This document shows, in pieces, positions 12,580 through 18,659 of a stretch of 18,659 nucleotides of DNA (positions are counted from its first letter, which is position 1; every line of letters starts with the position of its first letter). The position numbers were made by a program, and so were the translations under genes. The stretch covers positions 1 through 18,659 of the forward strand of contig JAGVWR010000033.1 of assembly GCA_018304205.1 (NCBI GenBank), written 5' to 3'. The DNA comes from Candidatus Pacearchaeota archaeon. Its GTDB lineage: Archaea; Nanobdellota; Nanobdellia; Pacearchaeales; GW2011-AR1. The notes beneath the pieces are model-generated. The model had not been told where the DNA came from. It ran no database searches and worked only from the letters and a program-made list of their open reading frames with translations.

Positions 12580-12594
12580 TTTTTAACTGTTAAA
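12580..12594 (+). promoter_or_regulatory. TATA-like box of trmY within a palindrome
   Basis: TTTTTAAC (12580-12587) is centred about 25 nt before the ATG at 12609. The overlapping TTTAAC-T-GTTAAA (12582-12594) is a perfect inverted repeat, which may be chance in A/T-rich DNA or an operator. Confidence 0.4.
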
Positions 12595-12608
12595 TTGTTA
12601 TTTCTTTA

Positions 12609-13217
12609 ATGAGAGAATTTGTATACTATTCAAAAACAGCCCCAACCTCTGGAAGTTTCATCGGAGAAGATTTAATGAAAGCAGGAAGGTTAGATATAGC
12701 AATACATACAATAATTGCCGCTTTCTTTCTATCCCACAGTTTTAGAAATGATGTAAAACTTCACTTAGTTTTTGAAGGTCCTCCAACTCCTCCAAGACAT
12801 TTAGAATTAAAACCAGTCACAGAAGGCGAAACAAACGTAGATAAAATATATCTTAATAAGAAGAACATTTCAGATATAATAAAAAAAATGTTATATAAAT
12901 ACAAAGAAGGAGAAAAAAAAGAAATCTTTCCAGGATACTTCATTGAAAGAAAAAGTTTCCTCCAAGTAATAAAAGATCTCGAAAAAGAAGGAAAAGAAAT
13001 ATATCTTTTAGATAAAGATGGAGAAGACATAAGATCAATAACGTTTTCAGACAATCCAGTTTTTGTTTTAGGAGATCATCAAGGCATTCCAAACTTAAAA
13101 AAAGAGTTTAAAAGAATAAAGCACAAGTTAGTTTCAATCGGAAAAAAGACCTATTTTGCATCACAAACTGTTGCTATAGTAAATAATGAAGTAGACAGGC
13201 AGGAAGAAAGTCAATAG
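12609..13217 (+). CDS. trmY: tRNA (pseudouridine54-N1)-methyltransferase TrmY
   Basis: A 202-residue SPOUT methyltransferase. REFVYYSKTAPTSGSF, LMKAGRLDIAIHTIIAAFFL, VKLHLVFEGPPTPPRHLE, FPGYFIERKSF, GKEIYLLDKDGEDIR and NPVFVLGDHQGIP match TrmY (DUF358) along its length. The last motif is the knotted S-adenosylmethionine site. TrmY forms m1-pseudouridine at position 54 of archaeal tRNA, taking the place of the bacterial T54, after Pus10 has made pseudouridine 54. It follows the Cbf5 gene, so two T-arm modification enzymes stand together, each with its own promoter signal. Confidence 0.9.
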   Translation: MREFVYYSKTAPTSGSFIGEDLMKAGRLDIAIHTIIAAFFLSHSFRNDVKLHLVFEGPPTPPRHLELKPVTEGETNVDKIYLNKKNISDIIKKMLYKYKEGEKKEIFPGYFIERKSFLQVIKDLEKEGKEIYLLDKDGEDIRSITFSDNPVFVLGDHQGIPNLKKEFKRIKHKLVSIGKKTYFASQTVAIVNNEVDRQEESQ

Positions 13218-13254
13218 TTTATCCGGATAATTGTCATTTCTCACAATAATAATA

Positions 13255-13262
13255 GTTAAAAA
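13255..13262 (+). promoter_or_regulatory. TATA-like box, leaderless transcript
   Basis: GTTAAAAA is centred about 25 nt before the ATG at 13284. A 12-bp palindrome, TTATCCGGATAA (13219-13230), lies further upstream, just after the trmY stop. Confidence 0.45.
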
Positions 13263-13283
13263 GCCAAAGCTTTTAGGATTCCA

Positions 13284-14048
13284 ATGGTAAAAGGAGTGTC
13301 AATCAAGTTTCAATCTTACGCAGAAACTATTCCGAGGCTTTTAGATTTAATAAATCTAAAAAGAGAGTTAAAAAAATACGATAAAATTGTTCTTAAGCCC
13401 TCATTATTCTTCTCAGAAAATCCAGAACTAGAGTCAAAGAGCACAAAGAAGGAATTTGTTGAAGTAATACTAAAATACTGTCTGCAAAATAAGAATCCAG
13501 TTTCAGAAGTCTTCATAGTAGAAGGTGCAGACGGAGTAGAAACAACAGAATTATTTGATAAATATGGATACAAAGAACTTGCAGAAAAATACTCTGTAGG
13601 TCTAATAGATTTAAACAATGCAGAAACAGAAGAAATAACAAAAGACGACTTTCTTAGATTTGACTCAATCCATTATCCAAAAATTCTCAAAGACAGTTTT
13701 GTAATTTCAATTCCAAAGCTTTCACACGATTCAGAAATGGAAGTAATAGGATCTCTGTCAAATATGATTGGAGCATTCCCTTCATCATATTATCAAGGAT
13801 TCTTCTCAAGAAGAAAGAATAAAATAAGAAAATGGCCTATAAAGTATTCTATTCATGACATTTCAAAGTGTAAGATCCCAGAACTAACAATAATAGATGC
13901 CTCAGAGTTTGGTTCAATACTTGCAGGCCAACCTTTAGAAATGGATAAACAAGCAGTCAAGATTCTTGGTTTAGATTGGAGAAATGTTTCGCACATAAAA
14001 CTAATTGACGAGACAATTCCAGTTGAAAAAATAGAACAAGCTAAATAG
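13284..14048 (+). CDS. DUF362-family protein
   Basis: A 254-residue cytosolic protein of the DUF362 family. KIVLKPSLFFSENPELESKS fits the 'LKPNL...P...T' start, VSEVFIVEGADGVETTELFDKYGY the 'gV..v.igEG...T...f...Gy' part, and VGLIDLNNAE the 'lvDLN' strand. VISIPKLSHDSEMEVIGSLS NMIG matches the 'ISvPKlKtH..t.vTgalKNm.G' core, and ELTIIDASEFGS the 'ivDa' strand. Here Ser replaces the usual Lys in 'KTH' and 'KN'. The iron-sulfur domain carried by many DUF362 proteins is absent. No activity is established for the single-domain form. It has its own promoter and is followed by the acylphosphatase gene 34 nt on. Confidence 0.7.
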   Translation: MVKGVSIKFQSYAETIPRLLDLINLKRELKKYDKIVLKPSLFFSENPELESKSTKKEFVEVILKYCLQNKNPVSEVFIVEGADGVETTELFDKYGYKELAEKYSVGLIDLNNAETEEITKDDFLRFDSIHYPKILKDSFVISIPKLSHDSEMEVIGSLSNMIGAFPSSYYQGFFSRRKNKIRKWPIKYSIHDISKCKIPELTIIDASEFGSILAGQPLEMDKQAVKILGLDWRNVSHIKLIDETIPVEKIEQAK

Positions 14049-14052
14049 AAAA

Positions 14053-14060
14053 ATATATTA
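14053..14060 (+). promoter_or_regulatory. TATA box of the acylphosphatase gene
   Basis: ATATATTA is centred about 26 nt before the ATG at 14083, so the transcript should be leaderless. Confidence 0.55.
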
Positions 14061-14082
14061 ATTAGGCCTATTTATACTAAAA

Positions 14083-14358
14083 ATGAAAAAATCACTAAAA
14101 TTAACTTTAACTGGAACAGTCCACAGTCTTTTCTTTAGGCAATTTGTAAAAGAAAATGCAGATAAAAATGATGTAAGAGGATTTGTAAGAAATTTAGAAG
14201 ATGGAAGAATAGAAATCTTCCTGGAGGGAGATCAAGATTCTGTAGATTCTGTTGCTGCAATCTGTAAAAGAGGCCCCCAACATGCTCAGATAAGGTCAAG
14301 CGAAGAAAAAATAGAATACTTTCAAGATTTTAGAGAATTTAAAATTCTAGGAATTTAA
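14083..14358 (+). CDS. acyP: Acylphosphatase
   Basis: A 91-residue protein of full family length. GTVHSLFFRQFVKENA holds the phosphate-binding loop and catalytic R19, where 'GRVQGVGFR' is usual, and RGFVRNLEDGRIEIFLEGDQ holds catalytic N37. The C-terminal part CKRGPQHAQIRSSEEK also fits. The enzyme hydrolyses acyl phosphates such as carbamoyl phosphate or 1,3-bisphosphoglycerate. The loop reads TVHSLFFR instead of the common RVQGVGFR, so three of its glycines/glutamines are changed; R19 and N37 remain. It stands alone between two promoters. Confidence 0.85.
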   Translation: MKKSLKLTLTGTVHSLFFRQFVKENADKNDVRGFVRNLEDGRIEIFLEGDQDSVDSVAAICKRGPQHAQIRSSEEKIEYFQDFREFKILGI

Positions 14359-14370
14359 TTAAAGTTAAGT

Positions 14371-14378
14371 ATTTAAAG
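14371..14378 (+). promoter_or_regulatory. TATA box of the lysS-histone unit
   Basis: ATTTAAAG is centred about 24 nt before the ATG at 14399, a leaderless arrangement for LysRS. Confidence 0.55.
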
Positions 14379-14398
14379 TTAAAATTTATACTTCTTAA

Positions 14399-15898
14399 AT
14401 GGGACGTGAAGATCAAATTATATCAGAAAGGTTAAGAAAACTTAAAGAGCTCAAAGAGCAAGGAATAGATCCTTTTATTCCAAAATATGAAGTAAAGAAC
14501 ATTTCTAAAGATTTACAAGAAAAGTATGCAAAATTGAAAAATGAAGAGCATACAAAAGACCACGTTAAAGTTGCTGGAAGGTTAATGAACTATAGAGACA
14601 TGGGAAAGATTGCTTTCGGAGATTTAAATGACGGTTATGGGAAAATACAAATCGTTCTTCAAGAGCCATCAACTTCTGCAAAGATAATTGAGTTTTTTAA
14701 AAAATATATTGATTCAGGAGATTTTGTAGGCATAGAAGGAACGGTTTTTAGAACTAAACGAGGAGAGTTATCAGTTCTTGTAAAGGATGCACAAATTTTA
14801 ACAAAATCTATTCTTCCATTACCTGAAAAATTCCATGGATTGCAAGATGAAGAAGAGAAATTAAGAAAAAGATATTTAGATATTTTAATGAATCCAGAAG
14901 TAAAAGAAAGATTCGTAAGAAAAAGTAAATTTTGGAACACCATAAGAAAATATTTATTAGATCTTGATTTCCTTGAAGTTGAAACCCCCGCTTTAGAAGT
15001 TGCGGCAGGAGGAGCAGCGGCAACACCTTTCAAGACATACCATAAAGCATTAGATCTCGATGTTTATCTAAGAATATCGATGGGAGAACTCTGGCAAAAG
15101 AAACTAATGGTTGCAAGCTATCCTAAAACCTTTGAAATAGGAAGGCAATTCAGAAATGAAGGAATGGACGCAGATCATTTACAAGATTATACCCAAATGG
15201 AATTCTATTGGGCTTATGCAGATTATGAAGACGGAATGAAATTAGTAGAAGAAATGTATAAAAAAGTTGCAAAGGAAGTTTATGGGAAGACTAAATTTAA
15301 AGTAGGAGAGCACGAATTTGATTTAAGCAAGAAATGGACTCGCGTAGACTATTCATCAACAATAAAAAAAGAAACAGGAATAGATATATTCAAAGCAAAA
15401 AAAACAGATATTGAAAAGAAATTAAGAGAATTAGAAGAGGAATTTGCTCCAGGTTTAGAAAAACCAAGACTTATAGATATTTTATGGAAACACTTCAGAA
15501 GAAAAATTGTAGGCCCAGCATTTTTAGTTGGTCAACCAGTAGAAATTTCTCCATTAGCAAAAAGAGATCCTTTAGATCCTAGAAAAGTTCAACAATTTCA
15601 AGTTTTACTTGCTGGAACAGAAATGGGAAACGGATATTCAGAACTAAATGATCCTTTAGATCAGGAAGAAAGATTTGAAGAACAGAGAAAACTTAAAAAA
15701 GCAGGAGATACAGAAGCTCAAGAACACGATGAAAGCTTTGTAGAAGCTCTCAAATATGGAATGCCCCCTACTTGCGGATTTGGAGTATCAGAAAGACTTT
15801 TCGCATTCTTCGAAGGCAGTCCGATAAGAGAAACAGTTATTTTTCCTTTGATGAAACCAAAAAATCTAGCTAAAAAAAGCAGCAAGGAGGAAAAATAA
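14399..15898 (+). CDS. lysS: Class II lysyl-tRNA synthetase
   Basis: A 499-residue class II aminoacyl-tRNA synthetase that charges tRNA-Lys. An OB-fold anticodon-binding domain spans about residues 55-135 (VKVAGRLMNYRDMGKIAFGD). The catalytic domain follows, with motif 1 around FLEVETPALEVAAGG, motif 2 FEIGRQFRNEGMDADHLQDY (R252), and motif 3 GMPPTCGFGVSERLF (454-468, R466). Motif 3 in common LysRS is GMPPTGGFGIGIDRL, so this is a divergent branch, with QDYTQMEFYWAY after motif 2 as I recall from CPR and DPANN sequences. Most archaea use the unrelated class I enzyme; DPANN often use class II. The stop is followed at once by the GTG of a histone-fold gene. Confidence 0.9.
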   Translation: MGREDQIISERLRKLKELKEQGIDPFIPKYEVKNISKDLQEKYAKLKNEEHTKDHVKVAGRLMNYRDMGKIAFGDLNDGYGKIQIVLQEPSTSAKIIEFFKKYIDSGDFVGIEGTVFRTKRGELSVLVKDAQILTKSILPLPEKFHGLQDEEEKLRKRYLDILMNPEVKERFVRKSKFWNTIRKYLLDLDFLEVETPALEVAAGGAAATPFKTYHKALDLDVYLRISMGELWQKKLMVASYPKTFEIGRQFRNEGMDADHLQDYTQMEFYWAYADYEDGMKLVEEMYKKVAKEVYGKTKFKVGEHEFDLSKKWTRVDYSSTIKKETGIDIFKAKKTDIEKKLRELEEEFAPGLEKPRLIDILWKHFRRKIVGPAFLVGQPVEISPLAKRDPLDPRKVQQFQVLLAGTEMGNGYSELNDPLDQEERFEEQRKLKKAGDTEAQEHDESFVEALKYGMPPTCGFGVSERLFAFFEGSPIRETVIFPLMKPKNLAKKSSKEEK

Positions 15899-16066
15899 GT
15901 GGTAGATTTAATAATAAAAAGTAAAATAAGAGAAGCTGTAAAAGGCCTTAATGTGTCTTCAGAAGTTCCAGATGCCTTGAATAAAAAAGTTCAAAGATTA
16001 CTAGATGATGCATCAGAAAGAGCAAAAGCGAACGGAAGAAGAACTCTTCAAGCAAGAGATTTATAA
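15899..16066 (+). CDS. Small histone-fold protein, GTG start
   Basis: A 55-residue protein, (M)VDLIIKSKIREAVKGLNVS at its start and ERAKANGRRTLQARDL at its end. The layout is a short first helix, a long central helix (VPDALNKKVQRLLDDASERAKA) and a last loop with R-R-T-L-x-x-R-D-L; the R-T pair and closing R-D are hallmarks of the histone fold. It resembles the DUF1931 and archaeal histone family in compact form. It probably dimerises and binds DNA. The GTG start directly follows the LysRS stop and is supported by AAGGAGG (15884-15890), 8 nt upstream. The gene is easily missed because it is short and lacks an ATG. Confidence 0.75.
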   Translation: MVDLIIKSKIREAVKGLNVSSEVPDALNKKVQRLLDDASERAKANGRRTLQARDL

Positions 16067-16094
16067 ATTTTTAATTTAACATAGAGGAAAGAAA

Positions 16095-16829
16095 GTGAAA
16101 ATAAATAAAACAATAATCTCAATGATATTTATTTCATTTTTATTAATTACGAGTGTAAGTGCTTACACAGAATTATCAATTTATATTGATGAAAAAGGAT
16201 CTGCTGAGTTCTATGGATTAACGGACAGTGATATGGGTATGCAAGGTCTTTCAGAAGGAATAAGCGTTAATGAAGGAGAAATAAGAGGAAAAACTCAATT
16301 ACTAACTTCAAAATCTTCCAATGTTTGGACTTTTAGTTATTATTTAGAAGATACCGATATTAATGTTTATCTTCCTGAGAATGCACTAATAAAGAAAACA
16401 AATGGCGAAGTCTCACTCAGTAGAGGTAGAATTCTTGTTTATTCTTATCAAAATATATCTATAAATTACATTTTAGAAGAACAAGAATCTTCAACAATCC
16501 CATTAACACTTGCCATATTAGTTGTTTTAATATTATTAGGATTAATAATTCGTTATATTATAAATAAACCAACTAAAAAAACAGATAAAGAAGAAAAATC
16601 AAATAAAAAACAACAAAAATTAGAAATAATAAAAAAAGTTCTTAATGATAGAGAAAAAATAATACTTGATAATCTAAAAAAAACGGGTAAAATAAAACAA
16701 AATTACTTAAGAAAATTATGTGATATTCCAAAAGCTTCTTTCTCAAGACATATTCAGGAATTAGAGAAAAAATCTCTAATAAACCGTTCTGGAGAAGGAA
16801 AGAATAAATTTATTGAACTATCGAAATAA
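16095..16829 (+). CDS. Membrane-anchored winged-helix regulator
   Basis: A 244-residue protein. A signal sequence (residues 1-23, ending SVSA) precedes an extracellular beta-rich domain (24-130). One membrane helix (134-156, IPLTLAILVVLILLGLIIRY) leads to a lysine-rich linker and a cytosolic winged helix (about 176-244: LRKLCDIPKASFSRHIQELEKKSLI is the helix-turn-helix, RSGEGKNKFIEL the wing). The layout suits a one-component transmembrane regulator that senses an outside signal and acts on DNA at the membrane. Its target is unknown. GTG 16095 is the start; GAGG (16084-16087) lies 7 nt before it. It follows the histone-fold gene by 28 nt and may share the lysS transcript. Confidence 0.7.
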   Translation: MKINKTIISMIFISFLLITSVSAYTELSIYIDEKGSAEFYGLTDSDMGMQGLSEGISVNEGEIRGKTQLLTSKSSNVWTFSYYLEDTDINVYLPENALIKKTNGEVSLSRGRILVYSYQNISINYILEEQESSTIPLTLAILVVLILLGLIIRYIINKPTKKTDKEEKSNKKQQKLEIIKKVLNDREKIILDNLKKTGKIKQNYLRKLCDIPKASFSRHIQELEKKSLINRSGEGKNKFIELSK

Positions 16830-16886
16830 CGTCTCCTCTTGATCTTAGCATAGTCCCATTATCGTTCCACTTTGGTTCCAGACAGA

Positions 16887-16957
16887 AAATATAACCTTTT
16901 TTATCTTGTGGATTTTATGAAAAAAACAAAGAACAAAGTGAAAGGAGGTACACGAAT
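16887..16957 (+). promoter_or_regulatory. Promoter and leader of the secreted protein, with upstream ORF
   Basis: A TATA box within AAAATATAACC (16887-16897) predicts a start of transcription at about 16917, exactly at an ATG that opens a 14-codon ORF. The leader then holds AAGGAGGT (16942-16949), an almost perfect Shine-Dalgarno sequence 8 nt before the ATG at 16958. So this gene uses ribosome binding, unlike its leaderless neighbours. Confidence 0.6.
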
Positions 16958-16961
16958 ATGA
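16917..16961 (+). CDS. Possible 14-residue leader peptide
   Basis: The ORF encodes MKKTKNKVKGGTRI. Its ATG lies at the predicted transcription start (about 25 nt after the TATA box centre), and its TGA overlaps the ATG of the secreted-protein gene by 4 nt in another frame. The Shine-Dalgarno sequence of the main gene lies within it. That suggests translational coupling, but peptide expression is unproven. Confidence 0.35.
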   Translation: MKKTKNKVKGGTRI

Positions 16962-17755
16962 AAACAATATTAAGTATAGCAATGCTCTCTATTTTCGCTT
17001 TGGGCTTATTTAGTACAGCATTTGTTTCTGCTGCATTTTTAGATACAGACCTAGAAGCCAGTACAAACGTGGGCGTATCAAATAGAGCAGAAAAGGATGT
17101 AAGTGTAAGAACAAATGCGGAAGTAAGAGCTCAAGAGAAACAAAGAATAAGAGCTTTAACTGCAGCAGAAGTAGCCGCTGAATCAGAATCGGAAGATTCT
17201 TCTGAAATAGAAGTCTCTTTAGCAGATTTAGATGCTTCAGTCTCAGCATCAGCAAGAGCAATAAGTTTTGCAAGAGTTTCTCACGGTTTAGGTTGGGGTG
17301 TAGGAGAAGAAAACGGTAATTTCATTAGAGTCATGTGGGTTGAAAAAACATTCAATAATTCTGATGGAGAAGAAACCGCTGCAAAAGGAGTAATAAAAGT
17401 TTATGGAGGTAGATCCTATAATATGGTCTTAACTTCAGAAACAGAAACATCTATGTTTTTCGATGTTAAAAGTAATAAAGAAACCATAGGTACATTAGAG
17501 TTAACTCAAAAGAGTGCAACAAACAATTTTGTAGTGTGGGAAGGAACCCTTAAACTTGACTCTGGAGAAGAATATGTAGTTGACATTGCTACAAAAGAAA
17601 GCAGATTAAGAAATCCAAAAGACGCAAAAATAGATGCAGACCTTGATGTAGAAACCAACGCAAGCACTGATGCAGAGTTAAATGACTCAAAACGAGGAGC
17701 AGCAGCAAGAGGCGGTTTCTGGAAGAGATTTAGACTTTTCTTCGGTAGAGAATAA
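16958..17755 (+). CDS. Secreted protein of unknown family
   Basis: A 265-residue protein with a clear signal peptide (residues 1-25, ending FVSA). Residues 26-100 are polar, rich in Ala, Glu, Ser and Val (EVAAESESEDSSEIEVSLAD), probably a helical or disordered spacer. Residues 105-215 look like a beta-rich domain (WGVGEENGNFIRVMWVEKTF to GEEYVVDIATKES). An Asp/Asn-rich acidic stretch (DADLDVETNASTDAEL) follows, then a basic aromatic end, GGFWKRFRLFFGRE, that could bind a membrane or partner. No family recognised. A T-rich terminator follows. The strong Shine-Dalgarno sequence suggests high expression, perhaps as a surface component. Confidence 0.65.
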   Translation: MKTILSIAMLSIFALGLFSTAFVSAAFLDTDLEASTNVGVSNRAEKDVSVRTNAEVRAQEKQRIRALTAAEVAAESESEDSSEIEVSLADLDASVSASARAISFARVSHGLGWGVGEENGNFIRVMWVEKTFNNSDGEETAAKGVIKVYGGRSYNMVLTSETETSMFFDVKSNKETIGTLELTQKSATNNFVVWEGTLKLDSGEEYVVDIATKESRLRNPKDAKIDADLDVETNASTDAELNDSKRGAAARGGFWKRFRLFFGRE

Positions 17756-17763
17756 ATAAATTA

Positions 17764-17792
17764 TTTTTTAATTTTTCTTTTTTTTAATTTTT
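17764..17792 (+). terminator. T-rich transcription terminator
   Basis: Three runs of five to eight or more T within 30 nt follow the stop of the secreted-protein gene by 8 nt. Oligo-T tracts on the coding strand are the usual archaeal termination signal. No stem-loop is needed or seen. Confidence 0.7.
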
Positions 17793-17804
17793 CAATCAAA
17801 TAAA

Positions 17805-17812
17805 TTTAAATA
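17805..17812 (+). promoter_or_regulatory. TATA box, leaderless transcript
   Basis: TTTAAATA is centred about 25 nt before the ATG at 17834. Confidence 0.6.
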
Positions 17813-17833
17813 TCTTGTTTTGTAGTACATATA

Positions 17834-18097
17834 ATGAAAAAGAGGGGTAAGCAAGTAAAGATAAATAAGGGACTTAATGTTCTTGGAATAATACTACTCT
17901 TTATCTCTGCATTTATTTTATTATTCTTATTCCTTTTTGTTTTAGCATCTCTTCTAATTTCAATAGGAAATACAAGTGGAATCTTCACAGGTAAGTTTTA
18001 TCTCATCATAATATCCGCAATAATTCTTTCTTTAGCAGGTCTTATCTTTTCTATTGTAAGAATCGTTCAAAGAGTTAGGTACTTGAGAAATAAGTAA
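17834..18097 (+). CDS. Small two-helix membrane protein
   Basis: An 87-residue protein with a basic start (MKKRGKQVKINKG), two long hydrophobic helices (about 14-43 and 54-76) and a basic end (RIVQRVRYLRNK). By the positive-inside rule both ends should be cytosolic, with a short outside loop (GNTSGIFTGK). No family recognised. It has its own leaderless promoter and stands between the secreted protein and Hjc without close coupling to either. Its stop codon lies inside a small inverted repeat, AGTAAA-TAAC-TTTACT (18093-18108). Confidence 0.6.
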   Translation: MKKRGKQVKINKGLNVLGIILLFISAFILLFLFLFVLASLLISIGNTSGIFTGKFYLIIISAIILSLAGLIFSIVRIVQRVRYLRNK

Positions 18098-18112
18098 ATA
18101 ACTTTACTAGTG

Positions 18113-18150
18113 CAATACGTATTGATAGAAATCTTTATTAAAGATTTATA
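18113..18150 (+). promoter_or_regulatory. hjc promoter region with two palindromes
   Basis: CAATACGTATTG (18113-18124) is a perfect 12-bp palindrome. AAATCTTTA-T-TAAAGATTT (18129-18147) is a perfect 9-1-9 inverted repeat that overlaps the TATA box TTTATA (18145-18150). Transcription should begin near 18173, giving a short leader that contains GAGG (18175-18178), 7 nt before the hjc ATG. The palindromes are candidate operators. Confidence 0.45.
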
Positions 18151-18185
18151 TTCTTTAGAAGTTATAAGTTAAAAGAGGAAATAAA

Positions 18186-18623
18186 ATGCCGAATAATAAG
18201 CAAAAAGGGAGTAACGCAGAAAGAGAGCTTGTTAAAATGTTTACGGAGCAGGGCTGGAGAGCACTTCGAGTTGCAGGTTCAGGAGTAAACGATGATTCTC
18301 CATGTGATTTAATAGCTGCAAAAATGGGAAAGAAAGGTTTTACAATAGAGGCAAAATCGTCCAAAAAAACATCAATTTACATCACTAAACAGCAAATAGA
18401 AGATTTCGTTTTATTCTCTAATTTGATTGGACTTAAACCTGTAATAGCTGCAAGATTCAATCATCAAGGTTGGCTTTTTCTTTCTCCAGAACACTTAAAA
18501 GATACAGGGAAATTTTGGGCTCTCTCTTTAGAAACCGCAAAAACTAAAGGCTTAAGATTCAGCCAGTTTTTTGAAGAATTCTCTCATCATCAAGATAGTT
18601 CTTTTGGAAATGATCAAGAATAG
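18186..18623 (+). CDS. hjc: Holliday junction resolvase Hjc
   Basis: A 145-residue protein. KQKGSNAERELVKMFTEQGW (with E13 of the active site region), RVAGSGVNDDSPCDLIAAKM (catalytic Asp in DLIA) and FTIEAKSSKK (the E-x-K pair) give the archaeal Hjc nuclease motif order E...D...ExK. YITKQQIEDFVLFSNLIGLKP matches the following helix region. Hjc cuts four-way DNA junctions symmetrically during recombination and fork repair, as a dimer. The last 20 residues (after FFEEF) are polar and outside the conserved domain. The ATG is preceded by GAGG with a 7-nt spacing. Confidence 0.9.
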   Translation: MPNNKQKGSNAERELVKMFTEQGWRALRVAGSGVNDDSPCDLIAAKMGKKGFTIEAKSSKKTSIYITKQQIEDFVLFSNLIGLKPVIAARFNHQGWLFLSPEHLKDTGKFWALSLETAKTKGLRFSQFFEEFSHHQDSSFGNDQE

Positions 18624-18659
18624 TCTCAAATCTTCTAGCTATACGATTATCCATATGTG

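Noticed and set aside
18559..18659. Minus-strand frame open to the right edge (starts MDNRIARRFETILDHF if ATG 18654 is used)
   Set aside because: It overlaps the hjc tail and only 32 codons are visible; it might be the end of a gene beyond the window but cannot be supported here.

Overview
This is an AT-rich archaeal chromosome segment, most likely from a DPANN lineage of the Woesearchaeota/Pacearchaeota kind. The archaeal markers are r-proteins S19e, L31e and L39e, a Cbf5-type pseudouridine synthase, TrmY, the resolvase Hjc, a tiny histone-fold protein and an archaeal-type tRNA-Phe. Nearly every transcription unit has a TATA box centred about 25 nt before its start codon, the signature of leaderless mRNAs. 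The tight packing, the many small membrane proteins with pilin-like N-termini and a class II lysyl-tRNA synthetase also fit DPANN. No rRNA, CRISPR array, transposase or phage gene was seen.

Layout. 1-226: start of a secreted Gly/Ser-linker protein on the minus strand. 372-2839: tRNA-Phe(GAA) followed after 4 nt by a membrane-anchored alpha/beta hydrolase and a phospholipase D-family enzyme. 2879-3887: two small membrane or pilin-like proteins. 3930-5384: a HAD 5'-nucleotidase, a stand-alone NFACT-R protein and a YhbY-like RNA-binding protein. 5403-6907: a tightly coupled ribosomal operon, S19e / CsrA-like / L39e / L31e, with a structured leader. 6927-9653: an accessory island bounded by two copies of a structured repeat, holding an HTH-nucleotidyltransferase/HEPN module and a broken purD. 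9680-11501: an AlkD-like DNA glycosylase and a second HEPN/nucleotidyltransferase module behind palindromic operators. 11513-13217: a zinc-ribbon protein divergent from Cbf5, then TrmY. 13284-16066: DUF362 protein, acylphosphatase, LysRS and a 55-residue histone-fold protein. 16095-18623: membrane-anchored winged-helix regulator, a secreted protein behind a short upstream ORF, a two-TM protein and Hjc.

The most notable point is a 90-residue protein that reads as CsrA (carbon storage regulator), a regulator regarded as bacterial. It overlaps S19e and L39e by 4 nt on either side, at the place where archaeal operons usually carry PDCD5. Just downstream lies a structured RNA-like element with a GGA in a hairpin loop, whose core recurs 2.6 kb away after purD. 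The S19e leader can itself fold into a three-way junction. Together these suggest RNA-level control of ribosomal protein synthesis, which is inference. Other points are the self-regulation signals of the two HEPN/MNT modules, the decayed purD, and a 33-bp divergent leaderless promoter.
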